From Bradyrhizobium cytisi (lineage in GTDB: Bacteria > Pseudomonadota > Alphaproteobacteria > Rhizobiales > Xanthobacteraceae), in contig NZ_VSSR01000051.1 of assembly GCF_008123515.1 (NCBI RefSeq), positions 57,877-121,876 on the forward strand: 64,000 bases of DNA, given 5' to 3'. Shown here in pieces: positions 8,704 to 21,619 of the stretch (its first letter is position 1; each line of letters begins with the position of its first letter). The notes below the pieces were generated by a model that was not told the DNA's origin, searched no databases, and was given only the letters and a program-made list of their open reading frames with translations. A program made the translations under genes and the position numbers.

Positions 8704-9489
8704 ATGCTGGTGCTCGACCGGGTCAGCAAGACCTATCCCAACGGCGTGCAGGCGCTGGCGCGTTTCTCGGCCGAGGTCAGCCAGGGCGAGATCGTCGCCA
8801 TCATCGGCGGCTCCGGCTGCGGCAAATCAACATTGCTCCGCGCCGTCGCCGGCCTCGACCGCGCCAGCTCCGGCAGGGTGACGCTCGACAGCGAAGCGAT
8901 CGCCGCGCCACACGCCAAGATCGGCATCATCTTCCAGGAGCCGCGGCTGCTGCCCTGGCTCAGCGTCGCCGACAATATCGGCTTTGGGCTCGCTGATCTG
9001 TCTGCCGCTGAGCGGCGCGAGAAGGTGGCGCGCGCGCTCGCCCGCGTCGGCCTCGCCGACAAGGCGCAGGCCTGGCCGCGCGAGCTCTCCGGCGGGCAGG
9101 CGCAGCGCGTCGCGATTGCGCGGGCGCTGGTGCCGCAGCCCGAGGTGCTCCTGCTCGACGAGCCGTTCTCCGCGCTCGACGCCTTCACCCGCCGCGACCT
9201 GCAGGATCATCTGCTCGACCTCTGGGCCGACACGCGCCCGACCTTGATCCTCGTCACACATGACGTCGACGAGGCCGTGGCGCTGGCCGACCGCGTCCTG
9301 GTGATGCGACCGCGGCCGGGCCGGCTGTTCGACCAGATCGAGATCAATCTGACCCGGCCGCGCGACCGCAATGCGCCGCTGTTCGAGAATTTCAAGCGGA
9401 GTGTGCTGACGTCACTCGACCGTTCGCTCGACCGCAACGTGCCCGACCGTGACGCAACCCAGGGTCCCGGTCAGGCTATGTGGTGGTGA
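8704..9489 (+). CDS. ssuB: SsuB-family ABC transporter ATP-binding protein
   Basis: ATPase subunit energising the importer with the two preceding genes; 261 residues. It has the Walker A loop GGSGCGKST (about residues 35-43), a Q-loop (FQEPRLLPW), the signature LSGGQAQRVAIARAL, Walker B LLLDEPFSALD and the switch histidine in LVTHDVDEA. The LLPWLSV segment after the Q-loop is typical of the nitrate/sulfonate/taurine subfamily. It starts three bases after ssuC. Confidence 0.92.
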   Translation: MLVLDRVSKTYPNGVQALARFSAEVSQGEIVAIIGGSGCGKSTLLRAVAGLDRASSGRVTLDSEAIAAPHAKIGIIFQEPRLLPWLSVADNIGFGLADLSAAERREKVARALARVGLADKAQAWPRELSGGQAQRVAIARALVPQPEVLLLDEPFSALDAFTRRDLQDHLLDLWADTRPTLILVTHDVDEAVALADRVLVMRPRPGRLFDQIEINLTRPRDRNAPLFENFKRSVLTSLDRSLDRNVPDRDATQGPGQAMWW

Positions 9490-9542
9490 CATTTTCTCTC
9501 TGAGCCGGTACATCGAGAGGTAATTTTCCGGGAGAGAACAAG

Positions 9543-10052
9543 ATGGACGCCGCAGAACTGCGCCAGATGCAGGCCCCGATCAAGGAACGCTACAAGACCG
9601 ATCCCAAGACTGCGATGATCACGCTGAAGGCCAAGGGCTCGATCGACAGCGAAGGCATCGCCTGCAAGGTCGAAACCGGCCGCGCCATCGCGATGGCAGG
9701 CCTGCATCCGGCAACCGGCGGCTCCGGCCTCGAGCTCTGCTCCGGCGACATGCTGCTGGAAGCGCTTGTGGCCTGCGCCGGCGTCACGCTGAAATCGGTC
9801 GCAACCGCGATCGAGGTGCCGCTCAAGACCGGTCACGTCTACTCGGAGGGCGATCTCGATTTTCGCGGCACGCTCGGCGTCGACAAGGAGGCCCCGGTCG
9901 GCTTCGCCGAGATCCGTCTGCGGTTCGAGGTCGATACCGATGCGCCGCAGGACAAGCTCGATCTCCTGCTCAAGCTCACCGAGCGCTATTGCGTGGTCTA
10001 TCAGACCATCAAGAACGGCCCGAAGGTTTCGGTGTCGATGCAGCGGATATAG
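9543..10052 (+). CDS. OsmC-family protein
   Basis: A 169-residue protein with the OsmC/Ohr fold pattern: an N-terminal strand region, the helix ELCSGDMLLEALVACAGVTL, and a second helical segment TERYCVVYQTI. Family members include organic hydroperoxide reductases with two reactive cysteines; here Cys66, Cys78 and Cys150 are in or near the expected places, but the spacing is not exactly that of Ohr, so I do not assert peroxidase activity. A good ribosome binding site (GGGAGAGAAC) precedes the ATG. It is 53 bases after ssuB and could be cotranscribed. Confidence 0.8.
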   Translation: MDAAELRQMQAPIKERYKTDPKTAMITLKAKGSIDSEGIACKVETGRAIAMAGLHPATGGSGLELCSGDMLLEALVACAGVTLKSVATAIEVPLKTGHVYSEGDLDFRGTLGVDKEAPVGFAEIRLRFEVDTDAPQDKLDLLLKLTERYCVVYQTIKNGPKVSVSMQRI

Positions 10053-10092
10053 CTGCCACCTTCCCTATTGCGGGGAGGGCAAGAAGAAAAAA

Positions 10093-10896
10093 ATGCCTGG
10101 CGAACTGTCTTACATCCTCTTTCTTCTCCTGCGCATGGCGGTCGCGGCCGCCTTTGTGGTGTCGGCATCGATCATCACCGAGCGCTCCGGCCCGGTGATT
10201 GGTGCGCTGGTGGCGACGCTGCCGATCTCGGCGGGCCCGTCCTACGTCTTCCTCGCGATCGACCACGACGCCGCCTTCATCGCGCAGGGCGCGTTGTCGA
10301 GCCTTCCCGTCAACGCCGCGACGATCTTCCTGGGGTTGACCTATGTCGTGCTGGCCCAACGGCACAGCTTTGCCGTGAGTGTCGGGTGTGCGGTCGCAGT
10401 GTGGATCGGTCTCGCCTCGATCATTCGCCTGTTCTACTGGACGCTCGCGGCCGGGCTCGCCGTCAACCTGGTGGCCTTCGGCATCTGCATTCCGCTGCTT
10501 GCACGGTACCGCCACGTGAAGATGCCGCTGGTGACGCGCCGCTGGTACGACATTCCGTTCCGCGCCTTGTTGGTGGCGACGCTGGTCGCGATCGTGGTCT
10601 CGACCTCGGGCTGGGTCGGCCCGCGCGTCTCCGGCGTCATCGCGCTCTATCCGATCGTCTTCACCAGCATGATGGTGATCCTGCATCCGCGCATTGGCGG
10701 TCCGCCGACCGCCGCCGTGCTCGCCAACTCCGCCTGGGGTCTGCTCGGGTTCGGCATGGCGATTGCGGTGCTGCATGTCGGTGCCGCCAATTTCGGCTCG
10801 GCGATGGGCCTCAGCTTGGGGCTCGCCACCTGCATCGTGTGGAATTTAACATTGTGGTGGAACGGGCGACGGAAGCCGCTGGCGGTGGTTTCGTAG
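10093..10896 (+). CDS. Multi-pass membrane protein of unknown function
   Basis: A hydrophobic protein of 267 residues with about eight or nine membrane segments and repeated short motifs such as SGPVIGALVATLPISAGPSY and SGVIALYPIVFTSMMVILH, suggesting two related halves. The frame is open further upstream within the OsmC gene, but that part is arginine/serine-rich shadow sequence; the ATG at 10093 is preceded by an A-rich GAAGAAAAAA stretch and starts directly with a membrane helix. I do not recognise a named family with certainty; a small-molecule transporter is possible. Its stop codon lies inside a palindromic repeat. Confidence 0.7.
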   Translation: MPGELSYILFLLLRMAVAAAFVVSASIITERSGPVIGALVATLPISAGPSYVFLAIDHDAAFIAQGALSSLPVNAATIFLGLTYVVLAQRHSFAVSVGCAVAVWIGLASIIRLFYWTLAAGLAVNLVAFGICIPLLARYRHVKMPLVTRRWYDIPFRALLVATLVAIVVSTSGWVGPRVSGVIALYPIVFTSMMVILHPRIGGPPTAAVLANSAWGLLGFGMAIAVLHVGAANFGSAMGLSLGLATCIVWNLTLWWNGRRKPLAVVS

Positions 10897-10993
10897 GGTG
10901 GGCAAAGGCGCGCTTTTTTTGCGCGCCGTGCCCACCATCCCTCCACGAATTCGTCGCTGCATGGTGGGCACGCTGCGCTTTGCCCACCCTACG
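10892..10993. repeat. Palindromic repeat with embedded T-loop hairpin between convergent genes
   Basis: Outer arms CGTAGGGTGGGCAAAG and CTTTGCCCACCCTACG are perfect reverse complements. Inside, GGCGCGC, seven T residues and GCGCGCC form a hairpin (10907-10927). The element includes the stop codon of the membrane protein and ends just before the mutS stop, so it may act as a bidirectional terminator as well as a dispersed repeat. Confidence 0.75.
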
Positions 10994-11000
10994 AGACCTT

Positions 11001-13739
<2,739 letters not shown>

Positions 13740-13955
13740 GAGCGGTGCAACCTACAAAATTTCACCCGAGCATCCTACCGGTTTGGCCGGACAGGTGAGG
13801 TTTTCCACGTTGTCCGCACTGCGGCATGCGTGGCGGGTGGCAGGCCCCTGCAAATCGCACGCGAAACCGTCAATTGACCTGCCGCGGGCGCCCTCCTAAA
13901 ACTCCGCCGTCATTGAAGAATTCTGGCCGAACCGCGGCATTCAGGGAGAACAACG

Positions 13956-15164
<1,209 letters not shown>

Positions 15165-15192
15165 CGTCATCCCGGGGCCGGGGCCACAGACT

Positions 15193-15279
15193 CGTCATGC
15201 CCGGGCTTGTCCCGGGCATCCACGTTCTTGGTGCGCGGGAAGAAGGTCGTGGATGGCCGGGACAAGCCCGGCCATGACG
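15193..15279. repeat. Palindromic repeat (CGTCATGCCCGGGCTTG family)
   Basis: Arms CGTCATGCCCGGGCTTGTCC and GGACAAGCCCGGCCATGACG face each other with the inner ATCCACG / CGTGGAT pair. It lies between the thiolase and dioxygenase genes. The element at 18778-18880 has a related design. Confidence 0.75.
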
Positions 15280-15299
15280 CAAGGTGAAAGGATCATGCC

Positions 15300-16193
15300 A
15301 TGATCATCGAGCGCGAGCAGGACGTCACGGCCGCCGCACTGGCGGTGATGGAACGGACCTCCGATCCGCGGATGCGGCAGATCATGGTCTCGCTGGTCAA
15401 GCACCTGCACGGCTTCGTCCGTGACGTTCGCCTGACCGAGAAGGAATTCCGCGACGCCACCGCTGTGATCGCCGAACTCGGCAAGCTGACCACCGACACG
15501 CATAACGAAGTCGTGCTGATGGCTGGCTCGCTCGGCGTCTCGCCGCTGGTCTGCCTGCTCAACAACGGCGATCAGGGCAACACCGAAACTGACCAGTCGC
15601 TGCTCGGACCTTTCTGGCGGCTGAACTCGCCGCGGGTGGAGAATGGCGGATCGATCGTCCGCTCCGAAACGCCTGGTGCGCCGTTGTTCGTCAACAGCCG
15701 TGTCGTCGACAAGGAGGGCCGCCCCGTCGCCGGCGCCGAGGTCGATGTCTGGCACGCCTCGCCGGTCGGGCTCTATGAGAACCAGGATCCCGAGCAGGCC
15801 GACATGAATCTGCGCGGCAAGTTCACGACCGATGTCGACGGGCGCTTTGCCTTTCGCTCGGTGATGATGGTCGGCTATCCCATCCCGACCGACGGTGTCG
15901 TCGGCCGCCTGCTGAAGGCGCAAAGCCGCCACCCCTATCGCCCCGCGCATCTGCACGCGCTGATCTTCAAGCCGGGATTCAAGGTGCTGATCTCGCAGGT
16001 CTACGATCCCAACGACCCCCATATCGACAGCGACGTGCAGTTCGGCGTGACACAAGCACTGATCGGCAAGTTCGTGCGCCACGAGACGCTGCATCCGGCC
16101 GCAAGCAATGTCGCGATGCCCTGGTATTCGCTCGACCACACTTACCGGCTGGAGGTCGGAGAGGCCGTGCTGCCGCGGCCGCCGATCAAATAA
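15300..16193 (+). CDS. Intradiol ring-cleavage dioxygenase (hydroxyquinol/catechol 1,2-dioxygenase type)
   Basis: Fe(III) enzyme of 297 residues that opens a catechol- or hydroxyquinol-type ring between the two hydroxyls. An N-terminal helical linker domain (about residues 1-95) is followed by the catalytic beta-sandwich. The four iron ligands are visible: Tyr159 (VGLYE), Tyr193 (VGYPIPTDG), His217 and His219 (RPAHLHALI). LLGPFWR and the one-gene homodimer design place it with hydroxyquinol and catechol 1,2-dioxygenases, not with protocatechuate 3,4-dioxygenase. I lean to hydroxyquinol but cannot exclude catechol or chlorocatechol. No maleylacetate reductase gene is adjacent, which would have supported hydroxyquinol. 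Confidence 0.85.
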   Translation: MIIEREQDVTAAALAVMERTSDPRMRQIMVSLVKHLHGFVRDVRLTEKEFRDATAVIAELGKLTTDTHNEVVLMAGSLGVSPLVCLLNNGDQGNTETDQSLLGPFWRLNSPRVENGGSIVRSETPGAPLFVNSRVVDKEGRPVAGAEVDVWHASPVGLYENQDPEQADMNLRGKFTTDVDGRFAFRSVMMVGYPIPTDGVVGRLLKAQSRHPYRPAHLHALIFKPGFKVLISQVYDPNDPHIDSDVQFGVTQALIGKFVRHETLHPAASNVAMPWYSLDHTYRLEVGEAVLPRPPIK

Positions 16194-16233
16194 GCGGGCA
16201 AGGAAGGCCGCTAAACCCGCTTCCCTAGATTAG

Positions 16234-16246
16234 TTATATTCTATAA
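16234..16246. promoter_or_regulatory. AT-rich inverted repeat in the pcaHG upstream region
   Basis: TTATA, TTC, TATAA is a perfect short inverted repeat, and it contains a TATAAT -10-like box 55 bases before pcaH. I find no convincing -35 box and no match to the PcaQ-type motif ATAACC-N4-GGTTAA, so this is only a promoter candidate. Confidence 0.3.
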
Positions 16247-16301
16247 TGATTGGCATAAGCGTTGACCGGCTGAACTAAAATGGCCGGGGAGGAGTTCGCC
16301 C

Positions 16302-17003
16302 ATGACATTCATCTATCCCGTCGACAGCAACAAGGCGCATCCGCTGCCGCTGTCGCCCGAATACAAGAGCTCGATCAAGCGCGCGCCGAGCAAGCCCTTG
16401 ATCCCGATGCGCCACACGCTGTCGGAACTGACAGGTCCGGTCTACGGCCACGAAACCGTGCGCGACGGCGACAACGACCTCACCACCCAGCACAAGGGCG
16501 AGCCGCTCGGCGAGCGCATCATCGTGCACGGCCATGTCCGCGACGAGGACGGTCGCGGCGTCCCGAACTCGCTGGTTGAGATCTGGCAGGCCAATGCCTG
16601 CGGCCGCTACGTCCATGTCCGCGATCAGCATCCGGCGCCGCTCGATCCCAACTTCACCGGCGCGGGCCGCACCGTGAGCGATGCCGCCGGCTATTACCGC
16701 TTCGTGAGCATCAAGCCGGGCGCCTATCCCTGGGGCAATCACCACAACGCCTGGCGTCCCGCCCATATCCATCTGTCGGTGTTCGGCCATTCCTTCGTCA
16801 CCCGCCTGGTGACGCAGATGTATTTCCCGGGTGACCCGCTGTTCCCGTTCGATCCGATCTTCAACTCGGTGCCGGACGAGAAGGCGCGGATGCGCATGGT
16901 CTCCTCGTTCGACCTGGAGAATACCAAGCCGGAATGGGCGCTGTGCTATCGCTTCGACATCGTGCTGCGCGGCAACGATGCCACCCCCATGGAGAACCAC
17001 TAA
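16302..17003 (+). CDS. pcaH: Protocatechuate 3,4-dioxygenase beta subunit
   Basis: Catalytic iron-bearing subunit, 233 residues, that with PcaG cleaves protocatechuate to 3-carboxy-cis,cis-muconate. The iron ligands are Tyr103 (GRYVH), Tyr142 (AYPWGN), His155 and His157 (WRPAHIHLS), in the expected order. The N-terminal part PLIPMRHTLSELTGPVYG is typical for PcaH. The start ATG follows GGGGAGGAG closely. It precedes pcaG by one base beyond its stop codon, so the two subunits are translationally coupled. Confidence 0.95.
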   Translation: MTFIYPVDSNKAHPLPLSPEYKSSIKRAPSKPLIPMRHTLSELTGPVYGHETVRDGDNDLTTQHKGEPLGERIIVHGHVRDEDGRGVPNSLVEIWQANACGRYVHVRDQHPAPLDPNFTGAGRTVSDAAGYYRFVSIKPGAYPWGNHHNAWRPAHIHLSVFGHSFVTRLVTQMYFPGDPLFPFDPIFNSVPDEKARMRMVSSFDLENTKPEWALCYRFDIVLRGNDATPMENH

Positions 17004-17004
17004 A

Positions 17005-17607
17005 GTGCAGGATTCTGCGAAGCCCAATGGGATCACGCCATCGCAAACGGTCGGCCCGTTCTTCAAATACGGCCTGACGCCGACCGGCGACTACGCCTGG
17101 AACGACGCGTTCACCAATTCGACGCTGACGCCCGATGTCACCGGTGACCGTGTCCGCATCGAGGGCCGGGTGTTTGACGGCGACGGCGTCGTCGTGCCGG
17201 ACGCCATGCTGGAGATCTGGCAGGCCGATGCACAGGGCCGCTTTGCCGATCCGCAGGACAAGCGCGCATTGCCGAACGCCAGCTTCCGCGGCTTCGCCCG
17301 CTGCGGTACTGACAAGGACGGCAATTACTCCTTCGACACCATCAAGCCGGGCGTCGTGCCCGATCCCGACGGCAAGCCGCAGGCGCCGCACATCGTTCTG
17401 GCGGTGTTCGCGCGCGGCATGCTGCGGCATCTCTATACCCGCATCTATTTCAGCGACGAGGCAGGCAACGCCGCCGATCCCGTGCTGGGATTGGTACCGG
17501 CCGACCGCCGCGCCACGCTGATCGCGGTGCGTGAGGCCGGCAAGCCGGTCTATCGCCTCGACCTGCGCCTGCAGGGCGACAACGAGACGGTGTTCTTCGA
17601 CGTCTGA
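17005..17607 (+). CDS. pcaG: Protocatechuate 3,4-dioxygenase alpha subunit
   Basis: Structural alpha subunit, 200 residues, sharing the beta-sandwich fold of PcaH but lacking the full set of iron ligands, as expected for the family. Recognisable stretches are GITPSQTVGPFFKYGL, AMLEIWQADAQGRF, and PHIVLAVFARGMLRHLYTRIYF. I start it at the GTG at 17005, one base after the pcaH stop; the frame is open further upstream only as shadow sequence inside pcaH. The rest of the protocatechuate branch (pcaB, pcaC, pcaD) and a PcaQ regulator are not in the window. Confidence 0.94.
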   Translation: MQDSAKPNGITPSQTVGPFFKYGLTPTGDYAWNDAFTNSTLTPDVTGDRVRIEGRVFDGDGVVVPDAMLEIWQADAQGRFADPQDKRALPNASFRGFARCGTDKDGNYSFDTIKPGVVPDPDGKPQAPHIVLAVFARGMLRHLYTRIYFSDEAGNAADPVLGLVPADRRATLIAVREAGKPVYRLDLRLQGDNETVFFDV

Positions 17608-17612
17608 GGCCG

Positions 17613-17632
17613 GGCCGCCGCGTCAGGCGGCC
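17613..17632 (+). terminator. GC hairpin just after pcaG
   Basis: GGCCGCC, a six-base loop GCGTCA, then GGCGGCC, starting six bases after the pcaG stop codon. There is no downstream T-run, so it could be a Rho-assisted stop or an mRNA-stabilising hairpin rather than a classical intrinsic terminator. Confidence 0.5.
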
Positions 17633-17694
17633 GATGCGGCTGGCGCTTCCCCGAGTGATCATGCAGTATGGCTGCATGCACCGGGGGGCGCTTC

Positions 17695-18756
17695 ATGACA
17701 TCCACGCAACTGCCGGCGGTCGCTGAGCCCAGCTACCTGACGGCTGCACTGCGCAAGGCCGGCGCGCTGGACGCCGGCGCCGTGCGCGAGGTGAAGGTGC
17801 TGCATGAGCGCGACACCGTCGTGTCGCACATCGCCCGGCTCGGCCTGCGCTATGTCGGCGAATCAGCCGGTGCACCGCAATCACTGATCCTCAAGACGTC
17901 GCATGCCGATTTTGCCAAGACGCTCGCCGATGGCGGTCGGCACGAGGTGGCCTTCTATACGATGCTGGCACCGAACACGCCGCCGGGGTTGGTGCCGCGC
18001 TGTTTCGACAGACGTTTCGACGAGGAGGGCCAGACCTGGCATCTCCTGCTCGAAGATCTCGCCGATAGCCATGAGATCGCAACCCAATGGCCGTTGCCGC
18101 CGTCGCGTGAGCAAACATTCGCGATCGTTTCCACGCTCGCGCGTTGGCATGCGGCCTGGTGGGACCATCCGAGCCTTGGTGACACCGTCGGCAGCTGGGC
18201 GAGCACTGAAGACAGCGCACACCACATCGAGACTTTTGCCGGCCATTACGACCGTTTCGCCGATCTGCTTGGCGATCGCCTTAGTGAAGAACGGCGTATT
18301 CTCTATCGCCGCCTGATCGACCAGTCGGCCCGGCTATCCGAGCGCTACCATTCACGCCGTCATCTCAGCATCACCCATGGCGATGCCCACACCTGGAATT
18401 TTTTCCTGCCGCGCACTGGCGTTGCCGATACCGTGCGCATCTTCGATTTCGACCTGTGGGGGATCAACGTACCGACCAACGACCTCGCTTACATGATGGC
18501 GGTTCATTGGTATCCGGAACGCCGGCAGGGGCTCGAACGCTCACTGCTCAATCTGTATCATGAGACGTTGCTCACAAGCGGCATCACGGGATACACGCGC
18601 GGCGCGCTCGATCGTGACTACCGCCTGTCGGTGCTCTGGCACATCACCAAGCCGGTCTGGCAATGGGCCATCAACATCCCGCCGGTGATCTGGTGGAACA
18701 ATCTGGAGCGGGTGATGATGGCGGTCGAGGATCTGGGGTGCGAGGAGTTGTTGTAG
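17695..18756 (+). CDS. Aminoglycoside-phosphotransferase-like kinase of unknown substrate
   Basis: A 353-residue protein with the APH/choline-kinase fold motifs: a likely ATP-binding Lys67 (LILKTSH), the catalytic loop HGDAHTWNFF with Asp220 and Asn225, and the metal-binding DFDLWG (Asp241, Asp243). It resembles the branch of small-molecule phosphotransferases common in Bradyrhizobium that lack a known substrate; it should not be read as antibiotic resistance without assay. I start at the ATG at 17695 (after GGGGCGCTTC); a start 27 bases upstream is possible. It follows pcaG after a hairpin, and is convergent with emrB. Confidence 0.78.
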   Translation: MTSTQLPAVAEPSYLTAALRKAGALDAGAVREVKVLHERDTVVSHIARLGLRYVGESAGAPQSLILKTSHADFAKTLADGGRHEVAFYTMLAPNTPPGLVPRCFDRRFDEEGQTWHLLLEDLADSHEIATQWPLPPSREQTFAIVSTLARWHAAWWDHPSLGDTVGSWASTEDSAHHIETFAGHYDRFADLLGDRLSEERRILYRRLIDQSARLSERYHSRRHLSITHGDAHTWNFFLPRTGVADTVRIFDFDLWGINVPTNDLAYMMAVHWYPERRQGLERSLLNLYHETLLTSGITGYTRGALDRDYRLSVLWHITKPVWQWAINIPPVIWWNNLERVMMAVEDLGCEELL

Positions 18757-18777
18757 AGGCTCGCGCTACTGATTCGC

Positions 18778-18880
18778 TGTCGTCGCCCGGCTTGACCGGG
18801 CGACCCAGTATTCCAGAGACGTTGGTGGGATACGGAGAAGCCGCGGCGTACTGGATGCCCCGGTCAAGCCGGGGCATGAC
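18778..18880. repeat. Palindromic repeat between convergent genes (CGGCTTGACCGGGG-type)
   Basis: TCGTCGCCCGGCTTGACCGG on one side matches CCGGTCAAGCCGGGGCATGAC on the other, with inner CCAGTATTCC / TACTGG arms. It separates the kinase and emrB stops. Confidence 0.75.
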
Positions 18881-18888
18881 ACCTGTTG

Positions 18889-20445
18889 CTACTCCATCAC
18901 CGCATGTTCCGGTCCCGACGTCTGCTTGCGCAGCGCGGCCTTGCTCGAGCCGATCATGAATGCGAGCGGGATGGTGCAGAGGATGAAGAACATCACGAGC
19001 TGATAGTCGCGCGCAAAGGCGATGATCTGCGCCTGGAGGCCGACGATCCGGTCGGCCATGGCGCGGCCGGAGTCGGTGGAGAGATTGATCATGCCGCTCA
19101 CGTCGGGCATCTGGAGCGCGTGGTTGAACGGGTTGATGTGCTCGGACAGGATCGCATAGGTCTTGCGCGTGCCCTGGGTCAGCTGGGCGATCACGATGGA
19201 GATGCCGACCGAGCTTGCGACGTTGCGCAAGAGGGTCAGCATCGAGGTGCCGTCGGTGCGCAAGCTGTTTGGCAGTGTCAGGAACGCGACCGTCGAAAGC
19301 GGCACGAAGACGAGGCCAAAGCCAAAACCCTGGATCACGCTGACGATGACGATCTCCGGCACCTGGGTCTGGTCGGTCCAGCCGGTCATCTGGAACAGCG
19401 AGGCCGCGGTCAGCGTCAGGCCGGAGATAATCAGCGTGCGCGCCTCGATGTAGCGCATGATGCGGCCGACCATCATCATCGCGAAGAAGGTGCCGAAGCC
19501 GCGGCTCGCGAGGAGTCCGCCGGCGGTGATGATGGGATAGCCGATGACGTTTTGCAGGTAGGGCGAGGCCAGCGCCATGGTCGAGTAAAGCACGAGCCCC
19601 ATCACCGTCATGAAGATGCATCCGGTGAGGAAGTTGCGATCCCGAAACAGTGCGAACTGGATGAACGGCCGCGAGGTCGTGAACGAGTGGGCGAAGAAGT
19701 AGTAGAAGGCGATCCCTGAGATCACGAATTCGGCCACGATCTCGACCGATTCGAACCAGTCGAGCTGCTCGCCGCGATCGAGCGCGAGCTGGAGTGCGCC
19801 GATCCCGATCGCCAGCGCGCCGAAGCCGAACCAGTCGAATTTGAGGCTGAGGTTCTTCTCGGTCTCGTCCATGAAAACGGCGAGCCCGAGCACGGTGATC
19901 GCGCCGAACGGCAGGTTGACGAAGAACACCCAGTGCCAGGAATAGGTCTCGGTCAGCCAGGCGCCGAGCGAGGGGCCCATGATCGGCCCCATCATCACGC
20001 CCATGCCCCAGATCGACATCGCCTTGGCGCGTTCCTGGAGCGTGTAATAGTCGAGCATCACCGACTGCGACAGCGGCACCAGGGCTGCGCCGAACACGCC
20101 TTGCAGCAGGCGGAACAGCACCATCTGGTTGATGTCCTGCGCGAGGCCGCACAGCACGGAGGCGAAGGTGAAGCCGGCGGCGCAGATGATGAAGATGCGC
20201 TTGCGGCCGAAGCGGTTGGAGATCCAGCCGACCGGCGCCGTCATGATCGCGGCGGCGACGATGTAGGAGGTCAGCACCCAGTTGATTTGGTCCTGGGACG
20301 CCGACAGCGTGCCCTGCATGTAGGGCAGGGCGACGTTGGCGATCGTGGTGTCCAGCGCCTGCATGATGGTCGCGGTCATGGCGCAGATCGTCACCATGTT
20401 CCGGCGCAGGCCGGGGACCATCAGGGCGGGATTGGACTCCGCCAT
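18889..20445 (-). CDS. emrB: DHA2-family multidrug efflux MFS transporter
   Basis: Proton-driven inner-membrane exporter of 518 residues with about 14 membrane segments, the EmrB/QacA layout. Typical motifs: LDTTIANVALPYMQGTL in the first helix, GWISNRFGRKRIFI in the first cytoplasmic loop, and LVPLSQSVMLDYY followed by GPSLGAWLTETYSWHWVFFVNLP of motif C. I start it at the ATG at 20445 because the upstream extension overlaps the preceding gene. It follows emrA by four bases and marR before that, forming a MarR-EmrA-EmrB operon for tripartite efflux of hydrophobic toxicants together with an outer-membrane TolC-like protein not seen here. Confidence 0.92.
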   Translation of the reverse strand: MAESNPALMVPGLRRNMVTICAMTATIMQALDTTIANVALPYMQGTLSASQDQINWVLTSYIVAAAIMTAPVGWISNRFGRKRIFIICAAGFTFASVLCGLAQDINQMVLFRLLQGVFGAALVPLSQSVMLDYYTLQERAKAMSIWGMGVMMGPIMGPSLGAWLTETYSWHWVFFVNLPFGAITVLGLAVFMDETEKNLSLKFDWFGFGALAIGIGALQLALDRGEQLDWFESVEIVAEFVISGIAFYYFFAHSFTTSRPFIQFALFRDRNFLTGCIFMTVMGLVLYSTMALASPYLQNVIGYPIITAGGLLASRGFGTFFAMMMVGRIMRYIEARTLIISGLTLTAASLFQMTGWTDQTQVPEIVIVSVIQGFGFGLVFVPLSTVAFLTLPNSLRTDGTSMLTLLRNVASSVGISIVIAQLTQGTRKTYAILSEHINPFNHALQMPDVSGMINLSTDSGRAMADRIVGLQAQIIAFARDYQLVMFFILCTIPLAFMIGSSKAALRKQTSGPEHAVME

Positions 20446-20449
20446 AGGG

Positions 20450-21619
20450 TCAATCCTTGTCTTTATCTTGGCTCGCGGTCGCCGACAGGCCGAGCAGGCC
20501 GGCGAGCGAGCGCTGGTGGCCGGTGTCGATGGTGGCATAGACGCTCATGCCGGCCTTCAGCTTCTTCACGTAGTTGTCGCTCTCGTCGAAATAGATCCGG
20601 ACCGGCACGCGCTGCACCACCTTGACGAAGTTGCCGGTGGCGTTCTGCGGCGGCAGGATCGCGAATTGCGCGCCGGTGCCGGGCGAGAGCGAGCCGATCT
20701 TGCCCTTGAAGACGTGGTTCGGGAACGCGTCGACCTCGAGGGTGACCGGCTGGCCTTCGGTGACGTGGGTGAGGTCGCTCTCCTTCGGATTGGCGTCGAC
20801 CCAGGGATGGGCGACGTCGATGATGGAGAACACCGCCATGCCGGCGGAGACGTAACGGCCGAGCTGGATCTGCTCGACCTGCGTCGCCACGCCGCCCATC
20901 GGCGCCCGCACCACGGCGTGGTCGAGATTGCGCTCGGCATTGTCGAGCTTGGATTTGGCCTGCGCGTAAGGCGGGAATTTCTCCAGCGGCAAATCGGCGT
21001 CGCCGAGCAGTTGGGTCTTGGCGGTCGATATCTGCTGCTTGACGTATTGCGCGATCGAGCCCGACGTGACCAGCGCGTTCGAGGCGTTGTCGAGGTCGAG
21101 CTGCGAGCCAAAGCTGTTCTTGACCAGCGCCTGCTTGCGCTCGACGTCGCGCTGCTTCAGGTCGACGCCCTGCTGCGCGAGGTTGAGCATATCGCCGTAG
21201 ATCTTGATGTTGGCGCGGAGGTTGTCATAGGTCGACTGCGCCTGCATGACCTGCGCCCTGGCCTCGTCCACCGCGAGGCGGAACGGCACCGGATCGATCT
21301 CGAATAGCTCGTCACCCTGCTTGACGAGTTGGCCCTCTTTCACGACGACCTTCTCGATCTTGCCGGAAATGTCGGGCGTCACCAGCACCTTCTGCGCGCC
21401 GACATAGGCATCATCGGTGCCGACATAGCGGCCGCCATTGAGATAGAAGGTCAGGCCGGCGATAACAGCCACGATCGGCAGCACCACCATCAGCAGGAAG
21501 CGGCGATAGTGGCGGAGGCCTGCGACCAGGCGACGGCGCGGGTTGGTGCCGGCCTTCTTGGTCGGCTTACCGCTGTCGATCTTCTGCTCGGGCTGGAATT
21601 TGAGAACCTGATCAGCCAT
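20450..21619 (-). CDS. emrA: HlyD/EmrA-family membrane fusion protein
   Basis: Periplasmic adaptor of 389 residues. A single N-terminal membrane anchor (FLLMVVLPIVAVIAGLTFYL) is followed by a biotinyl-lipoyl-like half motif (VTPDISGKIEKVVVKEGQLVKQGDELFEID), a long coiled-coil hairpin (about residues 110-215) and the second lipoyl half (VVRAPMGGVATQVEQIQLGRYVSAGM). The order is typical of EmrA, linking EmrB to an outer-membrane channel. Its start overlaps the end of the marR gene by eight bases, so expression is probably coupled. Confidence 0.92.
   Translation of the reverse strand: MADQVLKFQPEQKIDSGKPTKKAGTNPRRRLVAGLRHYRRFLLMVVLPIVAVIAGLTFYLNGGRYVGTDDAYVGAQKVLVTPDISGKIEKVVVKEGQLVKQGDELFEIDPVPFRLAVDEARAQVMQAQSTYDNLRANIKIYGDMLNLAQQGVDLKQRDVERKQALVKNSFGSQLDLDNASNALVTSGSIAQYVKQQISTAKTQLLGDADLPLEKFPPYAQAKSKLDNAERNLDHAVVRAPMGGVATQVEQIQLGRYVSAGMAVFSIIDVAHPWVDANPKESDLTHVTEGQPVTLEVDAFPNHVFKGKIGSLSPGTGAQFAILPPQNATGNFVKVVQRVPVRIYFDESDNYVKKLKAGMSVYATIDTGHQRSLAGLLGLSATASQDKDKD

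Noticed and set aside
17695..18756. Aminoglycoside resistance kinase
   Set aside because: Only the general APH fold motifs are seen; the sequence resembles the broad group of uncharacterised small-molecule kinases, so a resistance claim is not supported.
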